The notes: generated by a model from the sequence alone, not told the origin. A stretch of DNA of 64,000 nt from Actinomycetota bacterium (GCA_005885405.1 VAYN01000010.1:1-64000), one strand, 5' to 3'; counted from the stretch's first letter, positions 39,048 to 48,078 are shown. A program made the numbers and translations.

Positions 39048-40808
39048 TCAGGGTGAGGTCGTGAGGCGCTGGACGGCTTCCTCGGGGTCGCGGAAGACCT
39101 CGCCGCGGACGAAGCAGTTGCCATCGAGGTCCCAGATCCAGGCGACTGGGACGTCGCGGATGCCGAGAGGGCGGCTGCGGGCGTAGACGCGGCCGCGGAC
39201 CAGGAGGGACCCGCCGCGGCTCTCGACGAGGCTCGGGGTGATCAGGAGCTCGTCCCAGACGCGTTCGACGTCACGCAGGTACTCGCTGAGGCCCTCGGGG
39301 CCGGTATAGGGGGCCTCGCGGCCGATCTCCTCGGCGGTGCCGACCGGGAAGAAGGCCATCGCCGGGTCGCAGAGGGCGACAATTTCCTCGGGGTCGCGGC
39401 GGTTGAAGGCTTCGTAGAGTCGCTCGACGAGCCCTCGCTCCCGCTCCGGCACCGACTCGACGTCGGCGGTGGCGGGCGCGATGGCGATGATCGCAGCGTC
39501 GTCCTCGAGCGTCCCGCCCGCGAACTCATGCAGGGCGCCCTCGATCTGTTGGGCGGCGATCGCGGGGCTGGTGATCCCAGTCAACTGGGCGCGCAGCCGC
39601 TCCTCGCCGAAGCGCTCGCCCGCGCCCATCGACTCGGTGACGCCGTCGGTGACAACGACGAGCTGTTGACCCGCCTCGACCTCGGTGGCAACGAGAGTCC
39701 AGCCCTCCTCGTCGAAAGCTCCGAGGACCGGGCCTGCCTGCCCTGCTTCGGTGACTTCGTCGCCATCGACGAGGAGCGGCGGCGGGTGCCCGGCGACCGC
39801 CAGCCGCACCGGCTCGGCCGGGTCTTCGGAAACGGCCATCGCGGCGACGCTGCAGAGGTCGGTGCCGCGGCGGGCGAGCAGCTCGCGATTGAGGGTGCGC
39901 AGCGCGATCACCGGGTCTCCAGTCAGAGCGGCGGCGGTCCGCAGCGTGTAGCGGGCGTGGGCGGTGACGGCGGCTGCTTTGGCGCCGCGGCCGGTGACGT
40001 CCCCGATCACGACCATCCAGCCGCCGGCGATGCGGAAGGCGTCGTAGAAGTCGCCGCCGAGCTCGTTCTCGGCCCCCGCCGGGCGGTAGGTCGCCGCGAC
40101 CGACCAGCCGGGGATGTGGGGCAGCGGCGGCGGTAGGAGGCCCCGCTGCAGCGTCTCGGCGATCTCGGCCCGTTCGCTCTCGGAGCGCTCAAGGTCGTGG
40201 AAGAGGCCGGCGTTGTCGAGGGCGAGGGCGACACGGCCGGCGAGGATGGTGACGAAGTGGACGTCGCCCTCGTTGAAGCGCCGCCCAGAGGGGCCGACGC
40301 TGATCGTCAGCACGCCCGTCGGGCGGCCCCGCGCGCGCAGCTCGACGGTCACGCTCGAGCGGGTTTCGAGGCTGCGCAGGAACTCGAAATCCTCCTCGTC
40401 TTCGGCGAACGCGCGGATGTCCTCGTCGCTCCTCATCTCGATCAGGAGCGGCTCCTGACGCTCGCGGCCGGCGTCGCTCGCGACCTGCGCTTGCAGACGC
40501 GGTCCGCGCTCGACCAGGCGAGCCTTGATCGCCTCCGCGTCCGGGCCGTCGACGCGGAGGGCCGCGCGGCGGACGCGGTCGCCTTCGATCACGTCGATCG
40601 CGCAGATGTCTCCCAGCTCCGGGACGATGATCCCGACGATCGCCTCCAGCGTCTCGTCGAGGCTGCTCCCCAGCTCGGCGACCCGGGAGATCTCGTCGAG
40701 CATCCGGAAGCGGCGGTTGACCTGGCGGACCTTCCTCGTCGAGATCGTGGCGACGACCGCGACGACGACGAGGGCCAGCGCGACGATGACGTCGGCGTAG
40801 GGCGGCAT
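39048..40808 (-). CDS. GAF-SpoIIE protein phosphatase with NTF2-like C-terminus
   Basis: 586 aa. One N-terminal membrane helix (about 5-22), a GAF-like sensor (about 35-190), a short coiled coil, a PPM/SpoIIE Ser/Thr phosphatase (about 210-430), and a SnoaL/NTF2-like domain (about 450-580, ending WIWDLDGNCFVRGEVFRDPEEA). Metal Asp residues are in LGGDFYDAF, VIGDVTGRG, TDGVTE and LEDDAAIIAI. Such proteins usually dephosphorylate anti-sigma antagonists; no partner anti-sigma pair is adjacent. The SpoIIE plus NTF2-like fusion is unusual. The start overlaps the SDR stop by one base (TGATG). Confidence 0.9.
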   Translation of the reverse strand: MPPYADVIVALALVVVAVVATISTRKVRQVNRRFRMLDEISRVAELGSSLDETLEAIVGIIVPELGDICAIDVIEGDRVRRAALRVDGPDAEAIKARLVERGPRLQAQVASDAGRERQEPLLIEMRSDEDIRAFAEDEEDFEFLRSLETRSSVTVELRARGRPTGVLTISVGPSGRRFNEGDVHFVTILAGRVALALDNAGLFHDLERSESERAEIAETLQRGLLPPPLPHIPGWSVAATYRPAGAENELGGDFYDAFRIAGGWMVVIGDVTGRGAKAAAVTAHARYTLRTAAALTGDPVIALRTLNRELLARRGTDLCSVAAMAVSEDPAEPVRLAVAGHPPPLLVDGDEVTEAGQAGPVLGAFDEEGWTLVATEVEAGQQLVVVTDGVTESMGAGERFGEERLRAQLTGITSPAIAAQQIEGALHEFAGGTLEDDAAIIAIAPATADVESVPERERGLVERLYEAFNRRDPEEIVALCDPAMAFFPVGTAEEIGREAPYTGPEGLSEYLRDVERVWDELLITPSLVESRGGSLLVRGRVYARSRPLGIRDVPVAWIWDLDGNCFVRGEVFRDPEEAVQRLTTSP

Positions 40809-41632
40809 CAGCCCGAGTCCGAGCTCTTTTCGCGGTCGCCGGCGGTGCTGGTGGTGAGGTTGGAGGCCGCGCCGCCGCCGAGGACGCGGCGGACCAAGGA
40901 GGGAGTGAGGATCCGCAGGGCGGCGGCAACTCCATAGGGCCGCGGCACGTAGCGCTCCGCTCTGCCGCCAGGCCCGCACTCATAAATCGCCTCGGCGACC
41001 TTCTCCGGCTTCGAGACGATCCAGCGGGTGACCGCTTTCTCGCGCAGCTCGGTCGCCGGGAACCCCTCGGTCTTGATGAAGCCCGGCAGCACCATGCCGA
41101 CGTGCACGCGGTTCGGCTTCTCCTCCGCGTAGAGGGCGTCGGTCCAGCCGATCAGTGCGAACTTGCTGGCGCTGTAGGAACCGGTGCGGGCGCGGGCGAC
41201 GCGGCCGGCGGTGCTGGCAACGTTGACGATCGCGCTCGGCGCCGAGGCGCGCAGGAGCGGCAAGAGCGCCTCGGTCAGCCGCACCACCGCGTCGAAGTTG
41301 AGCTCCATGTGGCGGCGGACGTTCTCGTAGCCGCCCTCGGCAAAGGAGGCGCGCCAGGAAGCGCCGGCGTTGTTGACAAGCAGGTGCAGGTCGCCGCCAT
41401 GCTCGGCCTCGAGGTGGGAGCGGACCCGCTGTGGCGCCTCGGCGTCGGTGAGGTCGACCGCGACGTAGGTGGCGCGGCAGGGCAGTTGCTCCGCCAACTC
41501 GCGCAGCAGCTCCTCGCGTCGGGCGACGAGGACGAGCTCAGCTCCCGGCTCACGCGCGAGCCGGACCGCCGTCGCCCTGCCGATCCCCGTCGACGCTCCC
41601 GTCACCACTGCAACCCGTTTCCCGCTCGCCAT
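40808..41632 (-). CDS. Short-chain dehydrogenase/reductase
   Basis: 274 aa classical SDR. Seen: VVTGASTGIGRATA near the N-terminus, VNNAGASW, SxSxK-type YSASKFALIGWTDAL (Tyr/Lys), and PGFIKTEGFP. A C-terminal hydrophobic or basic extension (ALRILTPSLVRRVLGG) may associate with membranes. I start at ATG 41632, where homology begins; the frame continues 55 codons upstream over the divergent ltrA start. Substrate unknown. Coupled to the SpoIIE phosphatase gene. Confidence 0.85.
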   Translation of the reverse strand: MASGKRVAVVTGASTGIGRATAVRLAREPGAELVLVARREELLRELAEQLPCRATYVAVDLTDAEAPQRVRSHLEAEHGGDLHLLVNNAGASWRASFAEGGYENVRRHMELNFDAVVRLTEALLPLLRASAPSAIVNVASTAGRVARARTGSYSASKFALIGWTDALYAEEKPNRVHVGMVLPGFIKTEGFPATELREKAVTRWIVSKPEKVAEAIYECGPGGRAERYVPRPYGVAAALRILTPSLVRRVLGGGAASNLTTSTAGDREKSSDSG

Positions 41633-41669
41633 CCCAGGCCACGCTAACCGATCTCCGGCGGGTGCAAGG

Positions 41670-42834
41670 ATGGGCGCCGTGGAGGGCACGCCCGAAACCC
41701 ACCATCGCCTCAGCGCCATTCGCCGCGAGGGCGAGCGGGTGACGCCGCTGGAGCTCTTCTTCGACCTCGTCTTCGTCCTCGCGATCACCCAGTGCACGGC
41801 GCTGATGTCCCATGACCAAACCTGGTCGGGCTTGGCGCAGGGGCTGCTGGTCCTCGGCGTCCTCTGGTGGGCCTGGGTCGGCTACTCGTGGCTGACCAGC
41901 GTCATCGACCCCGAGGCGGAGGCGGTCCGCCTCGTCATCTTCGTTGCGATGGCGGCGCTGCTGATCGTCTCGCTCAGCGTTCAAGAGGCCTTCGACAACC
42001 TCGCCCTCACCTTCGCCCTCGCGCTCGGCGTCTTCCGCACCGCCCACATCGCCCTCTTCATGCTCGCCGGCGCCGACGACCAGGACCTGCGCCGCTCGGT
42101 CATTGGCCTCGCCGTCAGCACCGCAATCGCGATTGGACTGCTCGTGATCGCGTCGCTCTTCGACGGCTTCGCCCAGGGGGCGCTCTGGGCGCTGGCGATC
42201 TTCCTCGACATGGCTGGGCCCTACTTCTTCGGCGCCGAGGGCTGGAAGCTCGTCCCCGGCCACTTCGCCGAGCGCCACGGGCTGATCGTGATCATCGCCC
42301 TCGGCGAGTCGATCGTCGCGATCGGCGTCGGCGCCTCCGGGGCGCTTGACTTCGGGATCGGCGCGGCCGCCGTCCTCGGCGTCTTCCTCGCCGCGGCGCT
42401 CTGGTGGACTTACTTCGACGTCGTTGCTCTGATCTCCGCCCGCCGTCTTGGCGAAGCCGAGGTGGGGAGAGTCCAGAATGAGCTGGCGCGGGACTCCTAC
42501 AGCTACATCCACCTGCTGATGATCGCCGGCATCGTCTTGATGGCGCTGGGGATGAAGGTATGTGCCCGCCTTCGCCCTGCTCGGCGGGCTCGCCATCTAC
42601 CTGCTCGGGCTCGTCGCCTTCCGCTACCGGCACGTGAGGTCGATCAACCGCCACCGCCTTGGGCTGGCGATCGTGCTCCTCTTCCTGGTCCCGGTGGCGA
42701 CTCAGGTCGACGCGCTGATCTCCCTCGTGGTTGCCGTCGTATTGATTTGGGCGATGGTCCTCTTCGAGCACCGCCGCTATTACGGTCCGGGCAGGGCAGA
42801 ACTCCGCCGCGAAGCAAGCGCAGCCCACACTTAG
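41670..42834 (+). pseudogene. Low temperature requirement protein A (LtrA) family, frameshifted
   Basis: A membrane protein of the LtrA family in two frames. From ATG 41670 the first frame gives VTPLELFFDLVFVLAITQ and about nine helices up to ALGMK at 42557. The expected continuation resumes in another frame at 42562 with VPAFALLGGLAIYLLGLVAFRYRH and three more helices to 42834. Family members have roughly ten extra residues between these parts, so a small deletion caused the break. Read straight on, the first frame turns into Arg/Pro-rich nonsense to 43073, across the M42 gene. Function of the family is unclear. Confidence 0.8.
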
Positions 42835-42852
42835 GCATACTCCCCGAACCTT

Positions 42853-43902
42853 TTGAGCACTCCAGTCCTCCTCGACAAACTGCTTCGCGCCGGCGCCCCC
42901 TCCGGGTACGAGGGGCCGGCTGCCGAGGTCTGGCGCGAGGCCGCCTCCTTCGCCGACGAGATCAGCGTCGACGGGATCGGCTCGACGATCGCCCGCGTCG
43001 GCGACGGATCGCCGCTGCTGGCGGTGGTCGGCCACATCGACGAGATCGGCCTGATCGTCACCCACATCGATGAGAAGGGCTTCCTCTGGTTTGCCCCGGT
43101 CGGCGGCTGGGATCCGCAGATCCTCGTCGGCCAGCGGGTCGAGATCCGCGGTAAAGGCGGTCCCGTCCTCGGCGTCGCCGGCCGCAAGCCGATCCACCTG
43201 CTCGAGGCCGACCAGCGCAAGAAGGTCGTCGAGCTGAAGGGCATGCACATCGACATCGGCGCCGCCGACCGCGAGGAGGCCGAGGCGTTGGTCCGGGTCG
43301 GCGACCCGGTGGTGATCGCGGCCGAGCCGATGCCGGTCGTCGGCGACCGCCTCGTCTCCCGCGCGATGGACAACCGGCTCGGCGCCTACGTCGCCCTCGA
43401 GAGCCTGCGCCGCTGCGCCGAGGGCAAAGGCCCCGGCGGTTCCTTTGCCGCCGTCGCCGCCGTGCAGGAGGAGATCGGCCTCTTCGGCGCCCGCACCGCC
43501 GCCTTCCACGTGCGGCCGGACATCGCGATCGCCGTCGATGTGACCCACGCCACCGACGCCCCCGGCGTCGACGAGAAGGAGATCGGCAGCCACCCGTTCG
43601 GCTCCGGCCCGGCAATCGGCCGCGGCTCCACTCTCTCGCCGCAGGTCTTCGAGCTCTTGGTCGAGACCGCCGAGGCCGAGGGGATCGAGTACTCGATCAG
43701 CGCCAGCGGCCGCGGCACCAGCACCGACGCCGACGTCCTCCAGATCTCCCGCGCCGGCATCCCCACCGGGCTCGTCTCGATCCCGCTGCGATACATGCAC
43801 TCGCCGGTCGAGATGGTCGACCTGCGCGACGTCGAGGCGGTCGTGAAACTGCTCGCCGCCTTCGGCGAGCGGCTCAGCAGCGACTGGGACCTCAGCCGCT
43901 AG
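42853..43902 (+). CDS. M42 family metallopeptidase (glutamyl aminopeptidase-like)
   Basis: 349 aa cytosolic di-metal aminopeptidase; members often form tetrahedral dodecamers. Metal and catalytic residues: His in VVGHIDEIG, Asp in SRAMDNRLG, the Glu pair in AVQEEIGLFGA, Asp in AVDVTHAT, and His in RYMHSPVEM. Starts at TTG 42853, 18 bp after the ltrA remnant; that start is supported by homology from residue 5 but the ribosome site is weak. Oligopeptide turnover is the likely job. Confidence 0.9.
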   Translation: MSTPVLLDKLLRAGAPSGYEGPAAEVWREAASFADEISVDGIGSTIARVGDGSPLLAVVGHIDEIGLIVTHIDEKGFLWFAPVGGWDPQILVGQRVEIRGKGGPVLGVAGRKPIHLLEADQRKKVVELKGMHIDIGAADREEAEALVRVGDPVVIAAEPMPVVGDRLVSRAMDNRLGAYVALESLRRCAEGKGPGGSFAAVAAVQEEIGLFGARTAAFHVRPDIAIAVDVTHATDAPGVDEKEIGSHPFGSGPAIGRGSTLSPQVFELLVETAEAEGIEYSISASGRGTSTDADVLQISRAGIPTGLVSIPLRYMHSPVEMVDLRDVEAVVKLLAAFGERLSSDWDLSR

Positions 43903-43906
43903 ATCT

Positions 43907-44968
43907 CTAGGCGGGGGCGAGCTCGGGCTCGTAGTCGTCGAAGTAGACGACGTCGCGACCTTTTGCCTTGGCCGCGTACAGCGCCGCATCGGCGCGGGCG
44001 AGCAACTCGTCGGTGTCGACGACGCCGGGCTCGGCAACCGCAACGCCGACGCTGATCGAGACCGGAACGCCGACCGGGCGGCGCTCGCGCACCGCCAGCC
44101 GCAGCCGCTCGGCGATTTCCAGCGCGTCCTCGTGACCGGCGCCGGGCAGCATCACCAGAATCTCCTCGCCGCCGACGCGGTAGATCGAGTCGCCGGCCCG
44201 CAGCGCCGCTCGCATCGTGTAGGCGACGTCCTGGAGGACGGCGTCGCCGGCGGCGTGGCCGAACTGATCGTTGACCCGCTTGAAGTGGTCAAGATCGCAG
44301 AGGACGAAGGCGTGGGACTGGCCTTCGAAGGGATCGCAGGGCTGGCCGTCGAGCTCGGAGAGGCGCTGCTCGAGCGCGTTGCGGTTGAAGAGGCCGGTGA
44401 GGGGGTCGAGGGTCGAGCGGCGGCGGTGGGCGCGGTCAGACTCGACGAGGGCGCCGCTGAGGATGACGGTGCTGATGATCAGGGCCGCGATCGCGATCAG
44501 GAGCTGGCGCTGTTCCCAGGCGAGCTGTGGGTCCGGGACGATCGCCGCGAAGAGGAACAACACGGTCACGTAGACGGTCCCGACGATCATCCCCCGCGGC
44601 TCGAAGCGGAAGCCGAGCGTGACCGCCGGCAGGGCTAGCCAGGCCAGCGCCGGGCTGGTAGCGCCGCCGGTGACGAACACGGCCGCCGCGAGCAGAGCCG
44701 GGAGCGCGGCCCAGGCGCCGGCGATCCAGAGGGCCGGGCGGGAACTGGTCCGCATGAAGCGGTCGGCGACTGAGAAGCCGAGCAGGGCGAGGGCAAGAAG
44801 GGGGATCCAGCCGTAGCCGAGAGAGTCACCGCCGCCCACCGCCAGCGCTAGGGCGAGGATCCCAAAGCAGGCGAGGCGATAGCGCCGGACGCGCCTCTCC
44901 ATGTCGAGGAGACGCTCGCGGCGAGCTTCCTCGTGGATGGAGACCAGCGTATCTCCGCTCTTACCCAT
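43907..44968 (-). CDS. Membrane-bound GGDEF diguanylate cyclase
   Basis: 353 aa. A cytosolic N-terminus, five to six membrane helices (about 30-180), and a GGDEF domain (about 190-350). The active-site loop is GGEEI, an accepted catalytic variant, and RAGD sits five residues before it, an intact product-inhibition I-site. It should make cyclic di-GMP. No EAL or PilZ partner is in the window. Its 3' end is 4 bp from the convergent M42 gene. Confidence 0.92.
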   Translation of the reverse strand: MGKSGDTLVSIHEEARRERLLDMERRVRRYRLACFGILALALAVGGGDSLGYGWIPLLALALLGFSVADRFMRTSSRPALWIAGAWAALPALLAAAVFVTGGATSPALAWLALPAVTLGFRFEPRGMIVGTVYVTVLFLFAAIVPDPQLAWEQRQLLIAIAALIISTVILSGALVESDRAHRRRSTLDPLTGLFNRNALEQRLSELDGQPCDPFEGQSHAFVLCDLDHFKRVNDQFGHAAGDAVLQDVAYTMRAALRAGDSIYRVGGEEILVMLPGAGHEDALEIAERLRLAVRERRPVGVPVSISVGVAVAEPGVVDTDELLARADAALYAAKAKGRDVVYFDDYEPELAPA

Positions 44969-45004
44969 GCCTGGGCATCGACCTCAGCCAGGCGCGCCTT
45001 GAAT

Positions 45005-45016
45005 CTGAACGTTCAG
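45005..45016. promoter_or_regulatory. 12-bp palindrome upstream of the GGDEF gene
   Basis: CTGAACGTTCAG is a perfect palindrome 37 bp upstream of the diguanylate cyclase start and 19 bp past the pepQ stop. Position and symmetry suit an operator for the cyclase promoter; no regulator family can be named. Confidence 0.35.
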
Positions 45017-45034
45017 CGTCGGCTTAGCGGTCCG

Positions 45035-46093
45035 TCAGTCGACCAGCTGCAGCTCTTTGGGCAGCGAGCTGAGGTTGCGCAGGCCGTCCCCGCTGACGAC
45101 GACGAGGTCCTCGATCCTGACCCCGAGGTTGCCCGCGAGGTAGATGCCGGGCTCGACCGTGACAACTTCGCCGGGGGCGAGCACGTCGTCGGAGCGCTGG
45201 GAGAGGCGCGGCCCCTCATGGACCTCGAGCCCGACCCCGTGGCCGAGGGCGTGGCCGAAGTCCTCGCCGTGGCCGGCCTCGTCGATCACGGCGCGGGCGG
45301 CGCTGTCGACGTCCTCGCCCTTGACCCCGGCTCGGATCGCGTCGAGCCCCGCCTGCTGGGCCTGGCGGACGACCTCGTAGACGGCCCGCGCCTCCTCGCC
45401 CGGATCGCCGGTGGCGAAGGTGCGGGTGCCGTCGGAGCAGTAGCCGTCGAGCTGTGCCCCCATGTCGAAGACGACCAGCTCCCCGCGGCCGATCTCACGC
45501 TCGCCGGGCTCCGCGTGCGGCAGGGCGCCGCTGGGACCGGCGGCGACGATCGCCGGGAAGGACGGGTCGGCACCGAACTCGTGGATCCGCGCTTCGGTGG
45601 CGCGGGCGACATCGCGCTCAGACCGCCCGGCGAAGCCCTGTTCCAGCGCCCAGGCCAGGACTTCGTCAGCGAGCTTCGAGGCCTCGGCGATCTTCGCCAG
45701 CTCCTCGTCGTCCTTGACCCGCCGCAGCTCCTCGACCCGACCGCCGGCGGCGACCACCTCGACCCCCTCCGGCAATTTCTCTTTGAGTTTCTCCAGCACC
45801 CGCACCGCCATGTGGTCGTCCTCGAAGCCGACCCGGCCCACGAGGTGCTCGCAGATCCCTCCAAGCCAGTCGTTGCCGATCGTCAGCGACTCCCAGCCCT
45901 CGACCTCGGTCGCGGCGCGCTCGGTGTAGCGGAAGTCAGTGAAGAAGAGGCGGACGCCGGGCCCGCAGACGACGGCGCCGTTGGTGCCGGTGAACCCGGT
46001 CAGGTAGCGGACGTTGGTGAGATCGGTGACCAGCATCCGGTCGAGCTCGCGCTCGGCGAGGAGCTTCTCCAGCCGGTCGCCGCGGCCGCGCAT
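45035..46093 (-). CDS. pepQ: Xaa-Pro aminopeptidase/dipeptidase (M24)
   Basis: 352 aa. N-terminal creatinase-like domain (about 1-125) with LTDLTNVRYLTGFTGTNG, then the pita-bread catalytic domain. Metal ligands are in VFDMGAQLDGYCSDGTRTF (two Asp), GHALGHGVGLEVHEGP (His), VTVEPGIYL (Glu) and VRIEDLVVV (Glu). Cleaves X-Pro bonds. Last gene of the alaS-to-pepQ run. In most actinobacteria efp would follow; here about 6 kb intervenes. The start shares one base with the aroQ stop. Confidence 0.93.
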   Translation of the reverse strand: MRGRGDRLEKLLAERELDRMLVTDLTNVRYLTGFTGTNGAVVCGPGVRLFFTDFRYTERAATEVEGWESLTIGNDWLGGICEHLVGRVGFEDDHMAVRVLEKLKEKLPEGVEVVAAGGRVEELRRVKDDEELAKIAEASKLADEVLAWALEQGFAGRSERDVARATEARIHEFGADPSFPAIVAAGPSGALPHAEPGEREIGRGELVVFDMGAQLDGYCSDGTRTFATGDPGEEARAVYEVVRQAQQAGLDAIRAGVKGEDVDSAARAVIDEAGHGEDFGHALGHGVGLEVHEGPRLSQRSDDVLAPGEVVTVEPGIYLAGNLGVRIEDLVVVSGDGLRNLSSLPKELQLVD

Positions 46094-46551
46094 CAGCCGC
46101 CCGTGCCCAGCTCGCCGGCGAGACGCTCCAGCGCCTCGCGGTAGCCGTCGGGCCCCTTACCTGAGATTTTGGCGAGGACGAGGCCGTCGAAGACCGAGAG
46201 CTTGCGCCAGTCCTCGCGAGCCTCGACGTCGGAGAGGTGGACCTCGACCGCCGGCAGCTTCGTCAGCTCCAGCGCGTCACCGATCGCGCGGCTGTAATGG
46301 GTCCAGGCGCCGGCGTTGACGATCACCCCATCGGCGAGACCGTCGGCCGAGCGGTGCAGGTATTCGCAGAACTCTCCCTCGGCGTTGGTCTGGAAGAAGA
46401 TCGGTTCCAGCTTCAGCTCATGCGCCCAATCGGAGATCTTCGCCTCCAGCTGCGCCAGCGAGAGCCCACCGTAGATGCCAGGGTCTCGCCGGTCGAGGAC
46501 GTCGAAGTTGACCCCGTGCAGAACGGCGACGCGGTTGGAGACAGTGGTCAT
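46093..46551 (-). CDS. aroQ: Type II 3-dehydroquinate dehydratase
   Basis: Third step of the shikimate pathway, 152 aa. The flavodoxin-like dodecameric family is recognised by LHGVNFDVLDRRDPGIYGG (Arg and catalytic Tyr), VNAGAWTHYSRAIGDAL (Asn and His) and VEVHLSDVEARE (His and Arg with the family's exact spacing). Several otherwise conserved positions differ (GVNFD for GPNLN, NAGAW for NPAAY), so it is a divergent but apparently complete enzyme. It overlaps aroKB by four bases. Confidence 0.92.
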   Translation of the reverse strand: MTTVSNRVAVLHGVNFDVLDRRDPGIYGGLSLAQLEAKISDWAHELKLEPIFFQTNAEGEFCEYLHRSADGLADGVIVNAGAWTHYSRAIGDALELTKLPAVEVHLSDVEAREDWRKLSVFDGLVLAKISGKGPDGYREALERLAGELGTGG

Positions 46552-48074
46552 GGATAGAGCTCCTTCACGGCCTCTCGGACCTTAGCCGGGTCGACGATTT
46601 CGCCGGTGCGGGGCTTGCCGGGCTCGGAGAGGAGGACGAAGCCGACCCCGGCGGCGGTGCGCTTCTTGTCGCGATCGAGCACAGCCAGCACGTCGTCGAC
46701 CCCGACCGCCCGCTCGAGGCTGACCGGCAGGTCGTGCCGGCGGAGAATCGTCGCCACTTCCTCGCGCAGGTCGGGAGCATCGGAGAGCCGCAGCGCCGCC
46801 AGGAGACCGAGGCCAATCGCCTCCCCGTGCAGATAGGCGAATTCAGAGACCCCCTCGATCGCGTGGCCCACCGTGTGGCCGAGGTTGAGCACGTGGCGCA
46901 GGCCGCCATCACGCTCGTCGGCGGCGACCACCGCGCACTTGTAACGAGCGCAGGCAAAGACGACGTCGTCGAGCCCGCCCGGGTCAATCGCCTCGATCGT
47001 GCGAACGCGCTCCCACAGCGGCCCGCCGGCCAGGAGCCCGGTCTTGAGCACCTCGACGAACCCGGCGGCCAGGTCTCTCGGCGGGAGCGTCTCGAGCGTC
47101 GCGGTGTCCGTCAGCACCGCCGCCGGCTGGTGATAGGCGCCGGCGTAGTTCTTCAGCTCGCCGATATCGACGCCGGTCTTGCCGCCGTAGGCGGAGTCCA
47201 CCTGGGCGACCAGCGTCGTCGGCACCTGGACCACGGGAACGCCGCGCTGATAGACGTGGGCACAGAAACCGGCAAGGTCACCGACCACTCCGCCTCCCAC
47301 CGCAATTACGTGGTCTTCCCTGGTCATTCCGAAGGAGGCCAGTTCGCGGACAACCTCCCCCACCTCCTGCAGCGTCTTCGACTTCTCCCCCGGCGAGAAC
47401 GCGAGGACCTTCTCCGGCGAACGCAGACGTCGAGCGTGCCCCTCCACGTTGGTGTCAGTGATGCAGAAGCCCGTGCCGTCGAGGGGCCACCAGTCGGTAT
47501 CGAGCAGCTCGCGCCCAACCAGCACCGGATAGTCACCGGAGGCGCTCGTCGCCCAAAGCAGGCGCGTCCCCTCAGGCATCGCTTCCAGCGCCTGGATCGC
47601 CGGGAACGCCCGCTCGACAATGCTCTTGTCCCCCACCGGCACGACCGCGTCCGCCAGCTCCTCGTAGAACGGCGCCCGCTCCGCCAGCAGCTTCGCCACG
47701 CCCTCTTCGCTCGTCGCCAGCGGCCGATCGGTTCCCTCGATCCGCTGCCACGCCGTAGCCGCGTCGATCTCCAGCAAGACGACGATGTGGCGGTCGAGCG
47801 CCTTGCGAACGCGCTCGGAGAGGATGCTGCCGCCGCCGAGGGCGATCGCGCCGCCGTCGGCGTTCTCCAGCAGGCGACCGACGACCTCCTCCTCGCGGGC
47901 GCGGAAGGCCTCCTCCCCGTCCTCCTCGAAGGCCTGGCGGATCGGCTTGCCGAGCTCCGCTTCCATCAGCTCGTCGATCTCGGTCGTCTCCAGCCCCGCC
48001 TTGCGGGCAGCGGCGAGCGCGGTGCTCTTGCCGGCCCCCATAAAGCCGATGAAGACGATCGCCGGGCGCGCCAC
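46548..48074 (-). CDS. aroKB: Shikimate kinase/3-dehydroquinate synthase fusion
   Basis: 508 aa bifunctional protein. Residues 1-165: shikimate kinase with P-loop GFMGAGKST, EIDELMEAELG, FRAREEEV, ALGGGS and a lid RPLATS. Residues about 168-508: dehydroquinate synthase with FSPGEKSKTLQEV, VGGGVVGDLAGFCAHVYQRG, PTTLVAQVDSAYGGKTGVD, and metal ligands Glu in GFVEVLKTG, HxxxH in LNLGHTVGHAIE and His in AYLHGEAIGLG. Most actinobacteria keep aroK and aroB as adjacent separate genes in this order, so the fusion follows operon order. Confidence 0.96.
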   Translation of the reverse strand: MARPAIVFIGFMGAGKSTALAAARKAGLETTEIDELMEAELGKPIRQAFEEDGEEAFRAREEEVVGRLLENADGGAIALGGGSILSERVRKALDRHIVVLLEIDAATAWQRIEGTDRPLATSEEGVAKLLAERAPFYEELADAVVPVGDKSIVERAFPAIQALEAMPEGTRLLWATSASGDYPVLVGRELLDTDWWPLDGTGFCITDTNVEGHARRLRSPEKVLAFSPGEKSKTLQEVGEVVRELASFGMTREDHVIAVGGGVVGDLAGFCAHVYQRGVPVVQVPTTLVAQVDSAYGGKTGVDIGELKNYAGAYHQPAAVLTDTATLETLPPRDLAAGFVEVLKTGLLAGGPLWERVRTIEAIDPGGLDDVVFACARYKCAVVAADERDGGLRHVLNLGHTVGHAIEGVSEFAYLHGEAIGLGLLAALRLSDAPDLREEVATILRRHDLPVSLERAVGVDDVLAVLDRDKKRTAAGVGFVLLSEPGKPRTGEIVDPAKVREAVKELYP

Positions 48075-48078
48075 CGCC

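Noticed and set aside
42558-43073. Continuation of the first ltrA frame over the M42 gene
   Set aside because: Arg/Pro-rich out-of-frame nonsense; true continuation is in the next frame and the M42 motifs are in another.
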